Shown here: positions 14,697 to 22,590 of the stretch, in pieces
Position numbering within the stretch: the stretch's first letter is position 1
Layout of the letters: every line of letters starts with the position of its first letter
Assembly (NCBI GenBank): GCA_964610575.1
Contig: CAZSYX010000057.1
Span: forward strand, 1-22,590
DNA length: 22,590 bases
Direction: 5' to 3'
From: JADJWR01 sp964610575
Lineage (GTDB): Bacteria > Pseudomonadota > Gammaproteobacteria > Burkholderiales > Burkholderiaceae_F
Position numbers and translations under genes: made by a program
The notes under the pieces: model-generated
Databases searched by the model: none
The model's input: the letters and a program-made list of their open reading frames with translations, nothing else
What the model was told of the DNA's origin: nothing

Positions 14697-16566
14697 TGCG
14701 CCAGCTCCAGATCAGCGCGCCGACGATGCCCGCAAGCACCAGGAACGCATACAGGTGCAGATTGCCCGTCTGCAGCTTCGACAGCCGGCCGGCGCCGCGC
14801 TGGGCCAGCGCCGCGAGCCCGTCGAGCGAGCCGTCGATGAGGAACTTGTCGCCGATGCGCAGGAAGATCTTTTCCGAGATCCAGGTGAGCGGGCGGCCGA
14901 GCACCGCCTCGTACAGCTCGTCGATGTAGTACTTGCCCGACAGCAGCTTGTGCACCGGCTCGAAGCTCGGCCGCAGGGCGGTCGCGCGCGCAGCGTTGTT
15001 GCCGTAGAAGTACGCCGCCAGCAGCAGGCCGCCGACGCCCAGGCCGATCGCGATCCATAGCAGCGGACCGTGGAACGACTGCGCCTCGGGCCGGATCTGC
15101 GGCAGCGGCAGCATCGGCTCGAGGAAGTGCGGGATCGAGAAGAAGCCGCCGAGTGCCGCCAGCAGCGCCAGCACGATCAGCACGCCGGTCATCGACCAGG
15201 GCGACTCGTGGATGTGGTGCGCCACTTCCTCGTCCATCCGCGGCGGACCGAAGAACGTCAGCCACAGCAGGCGGAACATGTAGAACGCCGTGAGCAGCGC
15301 GGTCGCGGAGGCGAGGATCAGCAACCACGGCGAGCCGCCGAAGCTGCTGCCGTAGGCGAACCACAGGATCTCGTCCTTGGAGAAGAAGCCCGACAGCGGC
15401 GGCAGGCCGGCGATCGCCGCCGTGGAGACGGCAAAGGTGGCGAAGGTGATCGGGATCTTCTTCGCCAGTGCGCCCATCTTGCGGATGTCCTGCTCGCCGG
15501 ACATGGCGTGGATCACGCTGCCTGCGCCGAGGAACAGGCAGGCCTTGAAGAACGCGTGCGTGACGACGTGGAACACCGCCACGCCGTAGGCGCCGACGCC
15601 GGCGGCGAGGAACATGAAGCCAAGCTGCGAGATCGTCGAGTAGGCGAGCACGCGCTTGATGTCGGTCTGCACCAGCGCGACCGTCGCCGCGAAGAACGCG
15701 GTGAGCACGCCGACGGTGGCCACCACCTGCGAGGCGAACTCGGCGTGCGCGAAGATGCCCGACAGCCGCGCGACCAGGTAGACGCCGGCGGTCACCATGG
15801 TCGCCGCGTGGATCAGCGCCGAGACCGGGGTCGGGCCGGCCATCGCGTCGGGCAGCCACACGTGCAGCGGGATCTGCGCCGACTTGCCGCTGGCGCCGAT
15901 GAACAGCAGCACGCCGATCAGGCTCGCCGAGACGCCGGCCGGCACGCCGGCGGCGAAGGCGGCGTTGATGCGGTCCATGTCGAGCGTGCCGACCGCGTAG
16001 TACATCAGGAACATGCCGAGCAGGAAGCCGGCGTCGCCGATGCGGTTGGTGATGAACGCCTTCTTGCCGGCGGCGGCCTTCTCCGGATCCTCGAACCAGA
16101 AGCCGATCAGCAGGTACGAGGCCAGGCCGACGCCCTCCCAGCCGACGAAAAGCACCAGCGCCGAGCGGCCGAGCACCAGCAGCAGCATGAAGAACAGGAA
16201 CAGGTTGAGGTACGCGAAGAAGCGCGCGTAGCTCTCGTCGTCATGCATGTAGCCGGTCGAATAGACGTGGATCAGCGAGCCGACGCCGGTGACGATCAGC
16301 ACCATCACGGCCGACAGGCGGTCGAGGTAGAAGGCGATCTCGAACGCTCGGCCTCCGATCACCGCCCAGGTGAAGACGGTCTCGATGCGCGGCGTGCTGC
16401 CACCGGCGAGCAGCGCCGCCACGCTGCCTGCCGCGATCAGGAAGGACAGGATCGGCAGTCCGCAGCCGACCACCGAGACGAACCGCTTGCCGAGCGTGTT
16501 GCCGGCGAGCCCGTTGACCAGGAAGCCAATCAGCGGCAGGACGACGATCCAAGTGAGCGCACCCAT
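14689..16566 (-). CDS. nuoL: NuoL, distal complex I antiporter-like subunit
   Basis: A 625-aa protein, close in length to E. coli NuoL (about 613). It is the distal proton-pumping subunit and carries the long lateral helix. Visible motifs are GWEGVGLASYLLIGFW (conserved glutamate), HVWLPDAMAGPTPVSALIHA, TDIKRVLAYSTISQLGFMF and GLPPLSGFFSKDEILW. The last roughly 120 residues include the region expected to form the lateral helix (YYIDELYEAVLGRPL) and a final membrane segment, AFLVLAGIVGALIWSW. The gene follows nuoK by 5 bp. Confidence 0.96.
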   Translation of the reverse strand: MGALTWIVVLPLIGFLVNGLAGNTLGKRFVSVVGCGLPILSFLIAAGSVAALLAGGSTPRIETVFTWAVIGGRAFEIAFYLDRLSAVMVLIVTGVGSLIHVYSTGYMHDDESYARFFAYLNLFLFFMLLLVLGRSALVLFVGWEGVGLASYLLIGFWFEDPEKAAAGKKAFITNRIGDAGFLLGMFLMYYAVGTLDMDRINAAFAAGVPAGVSASLIGVLLFIGASGKSAQIPLHVWLPDAMAGPTPVSALIHAATMVTAGVYLVARLSGIFAHAEFASQVVATVGVLTAFFAATVALVQTDIKRVLAYSTISQLGFMFLAAGVGAYGVAVFHVVTHAFFKACLFLGAGSVIHAMSGEQDIRKMGALAKKIPITFATFAVSTAAIAGLPPLSGFFSKDEILWFAYGSSFGGSPWLLILASATALLTAFYMFRLLWLTFFGPPRMDEEVAHHIHESPWSMTGVLIVLALLAALGGFFSIPHFLEPMLPLPQIRPEAQSFHGPLLWIAIGLGVGGLLLAAYFYGNNAARATALRPSFEPVHKLLSGKYYIDELYEAVLGRPLTWISEKIFLRIGDKFLIDGSLDGLAALAQRGAGRLSKLQTGNLHLYAFLVLAGIVGALIWSWRNG

Positions 16567-16571
16567 CGCCT

Positions 16572-16874
16572 CTAGCCCTTCAGGTCGTTGTAGGCGCCGA
16601 TGTCAAGCGAATGCTTGCGCTTGACCAGCAGCAGCACGATCGGAATCGCCACTGCGATCTCCGCGGTGGCGACGACGAAGATCAGGAATACCAGCACCGC
16701 GCCGACCGCCTGGCCCATCTGGTGGGCGAAGGTGACCAGGCTGAGGTTGACGCCGTTGAGCATCAGCTCCATGCACATCAGCATCACCAGCAGGTTGCGG
16801 CGGACGATCACGCCGAGCAGGCCGATCGCGAACAGCGCGATCGACAGCGACAGCAGCAGCTGAACCTTGTCCAT
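16572..16874 (-). CDS. nuoK: NuoK, complex I membrane subunit
   Basis: A 100-aa protein with three membrane helices, exactly the length of E. coli NuoK. The two buried glutamates of the proton pathway are at Glu36 (LMCMELMLNG) and Glu72 (VATAEIAVAI), the E. coli positions. The ATG at 16874 shares its A with the nuoJ stop (TGATG), so translation is probably coupled. The frame is open further upstream, but that stretch is antisense-like and overlaps nuoJ. Confidence 0.96.
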   Translation of the reverse strand: MDKVQLLLSLSIALFAIGLLGVIVRRNLLVMLMCMELMLNGVNLSLVTFAHQMGQAVGAVLVFLIFVVATAEIAVAIPIVLLLVKRKHSLDIGAYNDLKG

Positions 16875-17392
16875 CAGCCCCTCCGGTTCAGCTTGACGAC
16901 GGCTACCGCGGCGACGATCGCCGCCACCAGCAGCACCGAGGTCAGCTCGAACTGCAGCCAGTACTCGCGCAGGAAGGCCACCGCGAACTGCTGCAAGCCG
17001 TAGGCCTCGCGGGTGACGGCCGGCGCCGCCGGCGCGCCCTTCCAGGTTGCGCCGACCAGCACGAAGATGAGGCACACGAAACCGACCACCCCCGGCACCA
17101 GCAGCTTCGAGAAGCGGCTCTGGATCGCCGGGTCGCGCGGATCGAGCATCATGATCACGTAGACCATGAACACCATCACGGCGCCGACGTAGATCAGCAC
17201 CTGGAAGGCGGCGATGAAGTGCACGCCGAGCAGGCCGTAGATGCCGCCCAGGAACACCATCGTCGAGATCAGCGCGGTGGCCACCCGCATCGGCTGCCGC
17301 AGCACGATCATCAGAAGCGCTCCGATCAGCGCGCCGGCGGCGAAGACCACCAGCAGCAGCGTGTCGAGGCCGGCAAGCAGCGAATTGATCAT
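16874..17392 (-). CDS. nuoJ: NuoJ, complex I membrane subunit
   Basis: A 172-aa protein with five predicted membrane helices; the family runs from about 165 to 200 aa. FIAAFQVLIYVGAVMVFMVY is the strongly conserved helix around residues 50-70 that takes part in the quinone-coupled conformational change, followed by VIMMLDP. The start at 17392 gives the usual short N-terminus and overlaps the nuoI stop as ATGA; a further open extension of 33 codons overlaps nuoI and was not used. Confidence 0.95.
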   Translation of the reverse strand: MINSLLAGLDTLLLVVFAAGALIGALLMIVLRQPMRVATALISTMVFLGGIYGLLGVHFIAAFQVLIYVGAVMVFMVYVIMMLDPRDPAIQSRFSKLLVPGVVGFVCLIFVLVGATWKGAPAAPAVTREAYGLQQFAVAFLREYWLQFELTSVLLVAAIVAAVAVVKLNRRG

Positions 17393-17973
17393 GGCTGGCT
17401 CCTCGCCGAGGAGGCGGCGGGCGGCGCCGGATACGGCTTGGCCACGTCGTCGCGCGGCTGCCAGTTCAGCAGTTCCTCGCGCGCGATCCACATCTCGCGG
17501 CGGTCACGGCTCGGCAGGTTCGGCACTTCCTTGAGCATGCGGATCGCATCCTCGGGGCAGGCCTCGACGCACAGCCCGCAGAAGATGCAGCGTGAATAGT
17601 CGATCTCGAAGCGCGTCGGGAACTTCGGGTGCGCGACATCGTTCGGGTCGAAGCCGGCGTCGATCTCGATCACCTTGGCCGGGCACACCGTCGCGCACAT
17701 GTTGCAGGCGATGCACTGCGGGCTGCCGTCGGCGCGGCGCGTCAGGACGTGCTTGCCGCGGTTGCCGGCGGCATAGTCCCAGCGCGTCTCTTCCGGGTAG
17801 TAGGTGGTCAGCGCGCCCTTGCGGCCGGTGATCCACTTGAACATGTTGCGCAGGAAGACCGTGCTGGTGATGGCCAGGCCGCGCAGGATCTCCGGCAGGT
17901 AGGCGCGTTCCCACCAGCCCATGGTGGGTTCGTTCCAGTACTGCTTGCGCACGTAGGGTTTGCGGCTGCTCAT
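17389..17973 (-). CDS. nuoI: NuoI, complex I 2x[4Fe-4S] subunit
   Basis: NuoI (194 aa) carries clusters N6a and N6b, which pass electrons towards the quinone-reducing cluster N2. The two ferredoxin motifs are CIACNMCATVCP (Cys87, 90, 93, 97) and CIFCGLCVEACP (Cys129, 132, 135, 139). The N-terminus (about 1-50) holds an amphipathic helix region LRGLAITSTVFLRNMFKWIT that lies on the membrane. Residues after 160 form a tail rich in Trp and Pro. It sits 7 bp after nuoH and overlaps nuoJ by 4 bp. Confidence 0.97.
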   Translation of the reverse strand: MSSRKPYVRKQYWNEPTMGWWERAYLPEILRGLAITSTVFLRNMFKWITGRKGALTTYYPEETRWDYAAGNRGKHVLTRRADGSPQCIACNMCATVCPAKVIEIDAGFDPNDVAHPKFPTRFEIDYSRCIFCGLCVEACPEDAIRMLKEVPNLPSRDRREMWIAREELLNWQPRDDVAKPYPAPPAASSARSQP

Positions 17974-17980
17974 GTTTGCC

Positions 17981-19117
17981 TCACCCCAGCGCCCAGACGA
18001 CCAGGACGGTGACGATCAGGTTGGCGAGCCCCAGCGGGAACATGAACTTCCACGCGAAGCGCAGCACCTGATCCCAGCGGAAGCGCGGCAGCGACCAGCG
18101 GATCAGGATCTGGAAGCTGCACATCACGAAGACCTTGGCCAGGAACACCACCAGCTGCGTGACCACCACCGCGCCGTGGCTCATCGCGATCGTGTAGCCG
18201 CCGGGGAAGACGAAGCCGGCGTCGGTCATGTACGGCAGGTTGTAGCCGCCGAGGAACAGCGTCGTGAACAGCGCGCCGATGATCGCGATCTCGATGAACT
18301 CGGCGAACATGAACAGGCCCATCTTCATGCCGCTGTACTCGGTGAAGTAGCCGGCGATGAGCTCCGACTCCGCCTCCGGCAGGTCGAACGGGATGCGCTT
18401 GTTCTCGGCGATGGCCGCGGTCAGGAACAGGGTGGCGGCGAAAGGCTGCAGCACGATGCCCCAGGCCGGCAGGAAGCCCAGCACCACGCCCGACTGATGG
18501 CGGACGATCTCGTCGAGGTTGATGGTGCCGTAGATGAAGATCAGGCCGAGCAGCGTCATGGCCATGATCAGCTCGTAGGAGATCATCTGGCTGCCGGCGC
18601 GCAGCGCGCCGAGCAGAGAGAACTTGTTCGCCGACGACCAGCCGGCCAGCATGGCGCCGATGATGGTCATGCCGCCGAAGGCGAACACGATCAGCAGGCC
18701 GGCGTCGAGATTGGCGATCTGCATCGGGTAGGCGCGGTCGCCGAACCAGCCGGCGAGGCTCGGGAACAACTCGCCCGGCCGAAGCTCGCCGCCGAAGGGC
18801 ACCACCGCGAAGACCAGCAGGACCGGCACGAACACCACCCACGGCGCCACCATGTAGGCGTACCAGTCGTAGGTCTTCGGCTTGAAGTCCTCCTTCAGCA
18901 GCAGCTTCAGGCCGTCGGCCATGCCGTGGAACAGCCCCCACCAGACCAGCTTCACCTGCGTGAACGGGATGCGGATGTAGGCGCGGTTGGCACCGATGCG
19001 GTCGGACATCACCGCGGCCTGCTTGCGCTCCACCCAGGTGAGGATGGTGCCGAAGCCCATCAGCACCGAGATCGCGTAGGTGATGAACAGCACGTAGATG
19101 ACGAGGTCCTGGATCAT
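17981..19117 (-). CDS. nuoH: NuoH, quinone-site membrane subunit of complex I (long form)
   Basis: NuoH helps form the ubiquinone pocket at the join of the membrane and peripheral arms. Recognisable are WVERKQAAVMSDRIGANRA, a variant of the usual ERR...QNR/RxGPNR first loop, KLLLKEDFKPK, and the highly conserved ENKRIPFDLPEAESELIAGY and EYSGMKMGLFMFAEF. At 378 aa it is about 50 residues longer than E. coli NuoH (325). Extra sequence includes IRIPFTQVKLVWWGLFHGMA after the first loop and a long second loop after PFGGELRP. The ATG at 19117 is preceded by AAGGGGG, which belongs to a repeat-like spacer, and the open frame upstream of it has no family sequence. Confidence 0.95.
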   Translation of the reverse strand: MIQDLVIYVLFITYAISVLMGFGTILTWVERKQAAVMSDRIGANRAYIRIPFTQVKLVWWGLFHGMADGLKLLLKEDFKPKTYDWYAYMVAPWVVFVPVLLVFAVVPFGGELRPGELFPSLAGWFGDRAYPMQIANLDAGLLIVFAFGGMTIIGAMLAGWSSANKFSLLGALRAGSQMISYELIMAMTLLGLIFIYGTINLDEIVRHQSGVVLGFLPAWGIVLQPFAATLFLTAAIAENKRIPFDLPEAESELIAGYFTEYSGMKMGLFMFAEFIEIAIIGALFTTLFLGGYNLPYMTDAGFVFPGGYTIAMSHGAVVVTQLVVFLAKVFVMCSFQILIRWSLPRFRWDQVLRFAWKFMFPLGLANLIVTVLVVWALG

Positions 19118-19118
19118 T

Positions 19119-19160
19119 TTGCCCCCTTCGCCCTGCGGGCTGTCCCCCCAAGGGGGAGCC
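19119..19160 (-). repeat. GC-rich palindromic spacer repeat between nuoG and nuoH
   Basis: The 70-bp nuoG-nuoH gap is the longest inside the nuo operon. It contains CCCCCC-AA-GGGGG (19144-19156) and GCCC-TGC-GGGC (19130-19140), bounded by runs of C and G. From memory, very similar mosaics occur many times between genes in Burkholderiales genomes; this cannot be confirmed from one copy. The repeat edge also supplies the AAGGGGG ribosome site of nuoH. Confidence 0.45.
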
Positions 19161-19187
19161 GAGCGCCTTCGGACGGCCGCGCGGCGC

Positions 19188-20622
19188 TCACGCGACCCCC
19201 GCAGTGACCGCCAGGCGGGCGAAGAACTCCTCGGCGTGGGCGACGTTCGGCGGCTTGGCGAACAGCCGCTCGAAGCGGCTGGCGACCCCGGCGCAGTTGG
19301 TGTAGTAGCCGGCACGCTCCGTCTGGATGCTGACCGGCACGAAGACGTCGGCGTAGCCGTTTTCCGGCGCCAGATAGCCGTTCAGGAAGATGACCTTGGC
19401 GCCGCGCGGCAGGGCGGTGAAGTCGAAGCCCTCGCCCCAGACCAGCACCAGGTCGGTGCCATCGGGGAAGGCAATCGGCGCACTGCCAAAGAGCTGCTGC
19501 GCGGTGGCCGTGTTCGGGTTCTTGTCGGCGCGGATCAGCAGTTCATCCTGCAGCGGCTCGCCGGGCGCCGGCCTGTGGTCGCTCTTGACGAAGCAGGTGA
19601 AGCGGCCGGCCAGTGCGCGCTTCAACGCCGCCAGCTCCTCGTTCGAGCCCCAGTTCGACACCAGCGCGACCGGCTTCTTCGCTTCGCCGATCAGGCGGCG
19701 CGCGGCGGCGGCGGCCTGCTCGAGTGTGGCCACCTTTCCCTTGAGCATCGGCTGCTCGGCGCGGGTCCGGTCGAAGATCTGCGCCAGGTCGCGTCCCTTG
19801 TTGCAGATCCACGGCCCGTTGACGGCCGGGTTCTCGAGCGGGGTGACGCGGGCGATCTCGGTGTTCTGCTTCTGGTCGAGGTGGTTCAGTTTCCACTCGC
19901 GCTTGCGGTGCCAGAGGTTCACCGTGCAGCCGCGCGCGCAGCCCGGGCACACCGAAGGCGTGGCCTGCAGGTACCACACGCGCGCCTTGTGCAGGAAGTT
20001 CTTCGACAGCAGCGCGCCGACCGGGCAGATGTCGACCACGTTGTCCGAGTAGGGGTCGGCATTGAAGCGCCCGTCCTCGGCGGCGCGCACCAGCGAGTGG
20101 TCGCCGCGGTTCTGGATGGCCAGGCCGTGCGAGCCCGAGATCTCGCGGGTGAAGCGCACGCAGCGCGAGCAGACGATGCAGCGCTCGTTGTCGAGCACGA
20201 TGCGGTCGGACAGCGGGTGGTACTTGGTCGCCCGCACCTTCGGCACCGTCGAAACCGACGGCTCGCCGTTGTAGGTGTAGTGGTGATCCTGCAGCATGCA
20301 CTCGCCGGCCTTGTCGCAGATGCCGCAGTCGACCGGGTGATTGAGCAGGATGAACTGCAGGGTCTGCTTGCGCTGCTCGCGCACACTCTCCGAGTCGGTC
20401 AGCACGCGCATGCCTTCGGTCACCGGCATGTTGCAGGCGATCTCCGACCAGCTGCTGCCGCCGCCTTCGCCCTCGACCTCGACCACGCAGACGCGGCAGT
20501 TGCCGGCCACCGACAGGTGCGGATGCCAGCAGAAGTACGGGATGAAGAAGCCGGCGGCCAGCGCCGCCTGCATCACCGTCTGGCCCTTCTCGGCGTGGAC
20601 CGGCTGGCCGTTGATGAAGAAG

Positions 20623-20630
<8 letters not shown>
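19188..20630 (-). CDS. nuoG: NuoG, iron-sulfur subunit of complex I (short form)
   Basis: NuoG carries the electron wire from NuoF towards NuoI. All N-terminal ligands are present: [2Fe-2S] N1b Cys34, 45, 48, 66; His-ligated N5 at His98, Cys102, 105, 111; N4 at Cys151, 154, 157 and 202. A fourth set, CPGCARGC (Cys228, 231, 235) plus Cys276 in WICNKGR, matches the off-path cluster N7. The molybdopterin-like domain is much reduced: the protein is 480 aa, against about 780-910 in common proteobacterial forms. Yet the C-terminus still has the end-of-domain motif ERAGYYTNCAGVASRFERL, so this looks like a compact natural form with a shortened middle, not a simple truncation. It overlaps the nuoF stop by 8 bp. 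Confidence 0.94.
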
Positions 20631-21927
<1,297 letters not shown>

Positions 21928-21929
21928 GG

Positions 21930-22418
21930 CTACTTGAGCTCCCCGAGCAACGCGTCGAGCTTCGCCGCGTCCACGTTCTCGTGATAAGTGTCGTTGACCA
22001 TCACCACCGGCGCGGTGCCGCACGAGCCGAGGCACTCGACCACCGACAGCGTGAAGCGGCCGTCAGGCGTGGTCTCGCCGACCTTCACGCCGAGCTTTCG
22101 GCTGAGGGTGTCGATCAGCCGCTCGGCGCCGCGCATCGAGCAGGACACGTTGCGGCAGGTCTGCACGTGCCAGCGGCCGATCGGCTGGCGGCGGAACTGC
22201 GTGTAGAAGGTCAGGACCTCCTCGATCTGCACGCGCGGCACGCCGAGGTATTCCACCAGCCAGTCGATGTCCTGGTCGGCGACATAGCCGCGCACCTCCT
22301 GGATGCGACGCAGGCAGGGCAGCGTCAGCGACGACTCGAAGCCCGCCGGGAAGCGCTTCTTCAGCGCCTCGAACTCGGGCTGCAGGTGCTTCATCGATGG
22401 AAGGTCTGGCGCGTTCAC
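21930..22418 (-). CDS. nuoE: NuoE, [2Fe-2S] subunit of complex I
   Basis: NuoE (about 162 aa) holds cluster N1a next to the NuoF flavin in the NADH-oxidising tip. The thioredoxin-like domain carries the ligands in CRNVSC (C-x4-C) and CLGSCG (C-x3-C). FYTQFRRQPIGRWHVQTCRN is the usual lead-in. Three starts are possible: GTG at 22427, GTG at 22418 and ATG at 22394. The 22418 GTG is chosen because GGAG lies eight bases upstream; the 22394 ATG gives the shortest family-like N-terminus (MKHLQPEFEALKK) but has no ribosome site. It is the first nuo gene in the window; a palindromic repeat lies immediately upstream. Confidence 0.93.
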   Translation of the reverse strand: MNAPDLPSMKHLQPEFEALKKRFPAGFESSLTLPCLRRIQEVRGYVADQDIDWLVEYLGVPRVQIEEVLTFYTQFRRQPIGRWHVQTCRNVSCSMRGAERLIDTLSRKLGVKVGETTPDGRFTLSVVECLGSCGTAPVVMVNDTYHENVDAAKLDALLGELK

Positions 22419-22437
22419 TGCTTGCACTCCGTGGCCG

Positions 22438-22575
22438 CGAAAAATGGGGTCAGAGTCGACTCCCGACGGACGCGAAAAACGGGGTCAGAGTCGAATTTCC
22501 CCTGCCGCTGCTCGCCCTGTCGGCGGGAGTGCGTCGGAAATTCGACTCTGACCCCGTTTTTCGACCCCATTTTTC
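22438..22575. repeat. REP-like nested inverted repeat upstream of nuoE
   Basis: A perfect 28-bp inverted repeat pairs 22473-22500 with 22536-22563 around a 35-nt loop; its core is GGGGTCAGAGTCGAATTTCC. Outside it, GAAAAATGGGGTC (22439-22451) pairs with GACCCCATTTTTC (22563-22575). The left arm also holds a direct repeat of GAAAAA(T/C)GGGGTCAGAGTCGA spaced 35 bp apart (22439 and 22474). This is the architecture of REP/BIME elements, which are spread by REP-associated tyrosine transposases (TnpA-REP, IS200-like). No transposase gene is in the window. Confidence 0.75.
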
Positions 22576-22590
22576 TCACCGGTCGCACTC

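Noticed and set aside
13206..16575. Two long plus-strand frames opposite nuoM and nuoL (544 and 501 codons)
   Set aside because: Extremely rich in Gln/Arg/His/Glu, as expected from reading membrane-protein codons backwards; no start signal or domain.
22438..22575. CRISPR-like repeats or a rho-independent terminator at the right edge
   Set aside because: The copies are inverted and nested, not regularly spaced direct repeats with unique spacers, and the 35-nt loop and multiple arms fit a REP-type element better than a terminator.

Overview
This 22.6 kb window is GC-rich, with tightly packed, overlapping genes. It looks like chromosomal DNA of a proteobacterium, most likely a betaproteobacterium (Burkholderiales/Rhodocyclales-like). 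That placement rests on recalled gene content and repeat style, not on a database search. Almost everything concerns respiratory electron input: a complete Na+-translocating NADH:quinone oxidoreductase (Nqr) with its maturation genes, a malic enzyme, and the nuoE-N part of a proton-pumping complex I.

Layout. Positions 1-217 hold the 3' end of an isopropylmalate/tartrate dehydrogenase-family gene. Positions 333-1295 (+) encode an in-frame fusion of a RatA/COQ10-type START domain with a cyclic-nucleotide-binding (CNB) domain. A GC hairpin at 1298-1317 separates it from a convergent minus-strand operon, read from 8982 down to 1336: nqrA, nqrB, nqrC, nqrD, nqrE, nqrF, a two-CBS-domain protein, apbE and nqrM. 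The operon therefore holds all six subunits, the flavin transferase that attaches FMN to NqrB and NqrC, and the iron-site maturation factor. Upstream on the same strand is an NAD-type malic enzyme (10863-9193), divergent from a small CNB protein without a DNA-binding domain (11161-11640, +). FNR/CRP-type palindromes of the form TTGA-N6-TCAA lie upstream of nqrA and between the malic enzyme and the CNB gene. For both minus-strand genes the spacing fits class II activation near -41, which suggests shared control by oxygen or redox state.

From 11731 to the right end a second minus-strand operon reads nuoE-F-G-H-I-J-K-L-M-N, with most junctions overlapping. nuoA-D are not in the window. Upstream of nuoE lies a REP-like nested inverted repeat (22438-22575). 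Several subunits differ from the usual proteobacterial forms: NuoG is only about 480 residues yet keeps the N7 cluster cysteines, NuoH is long, and NuoF has a changed glycine-rich loop. This points to a divergent complex I lineage.

Together the genes could make NADH from malate and feed it to either a sodium-pumping or a proton-pumping dehydrogenase. CNB and CBS ligand-binding proteins sit among them as possible sensors. No RNA genes, CRISPR arrays, transposase genes or phage genes were seen. The best candidates for something undescribed are the RatA-CNB fusion, the CBS protein inside the nqr operon, the palindromes shared by the malic enzyme and nqr promoters, and the compact complex I variant.
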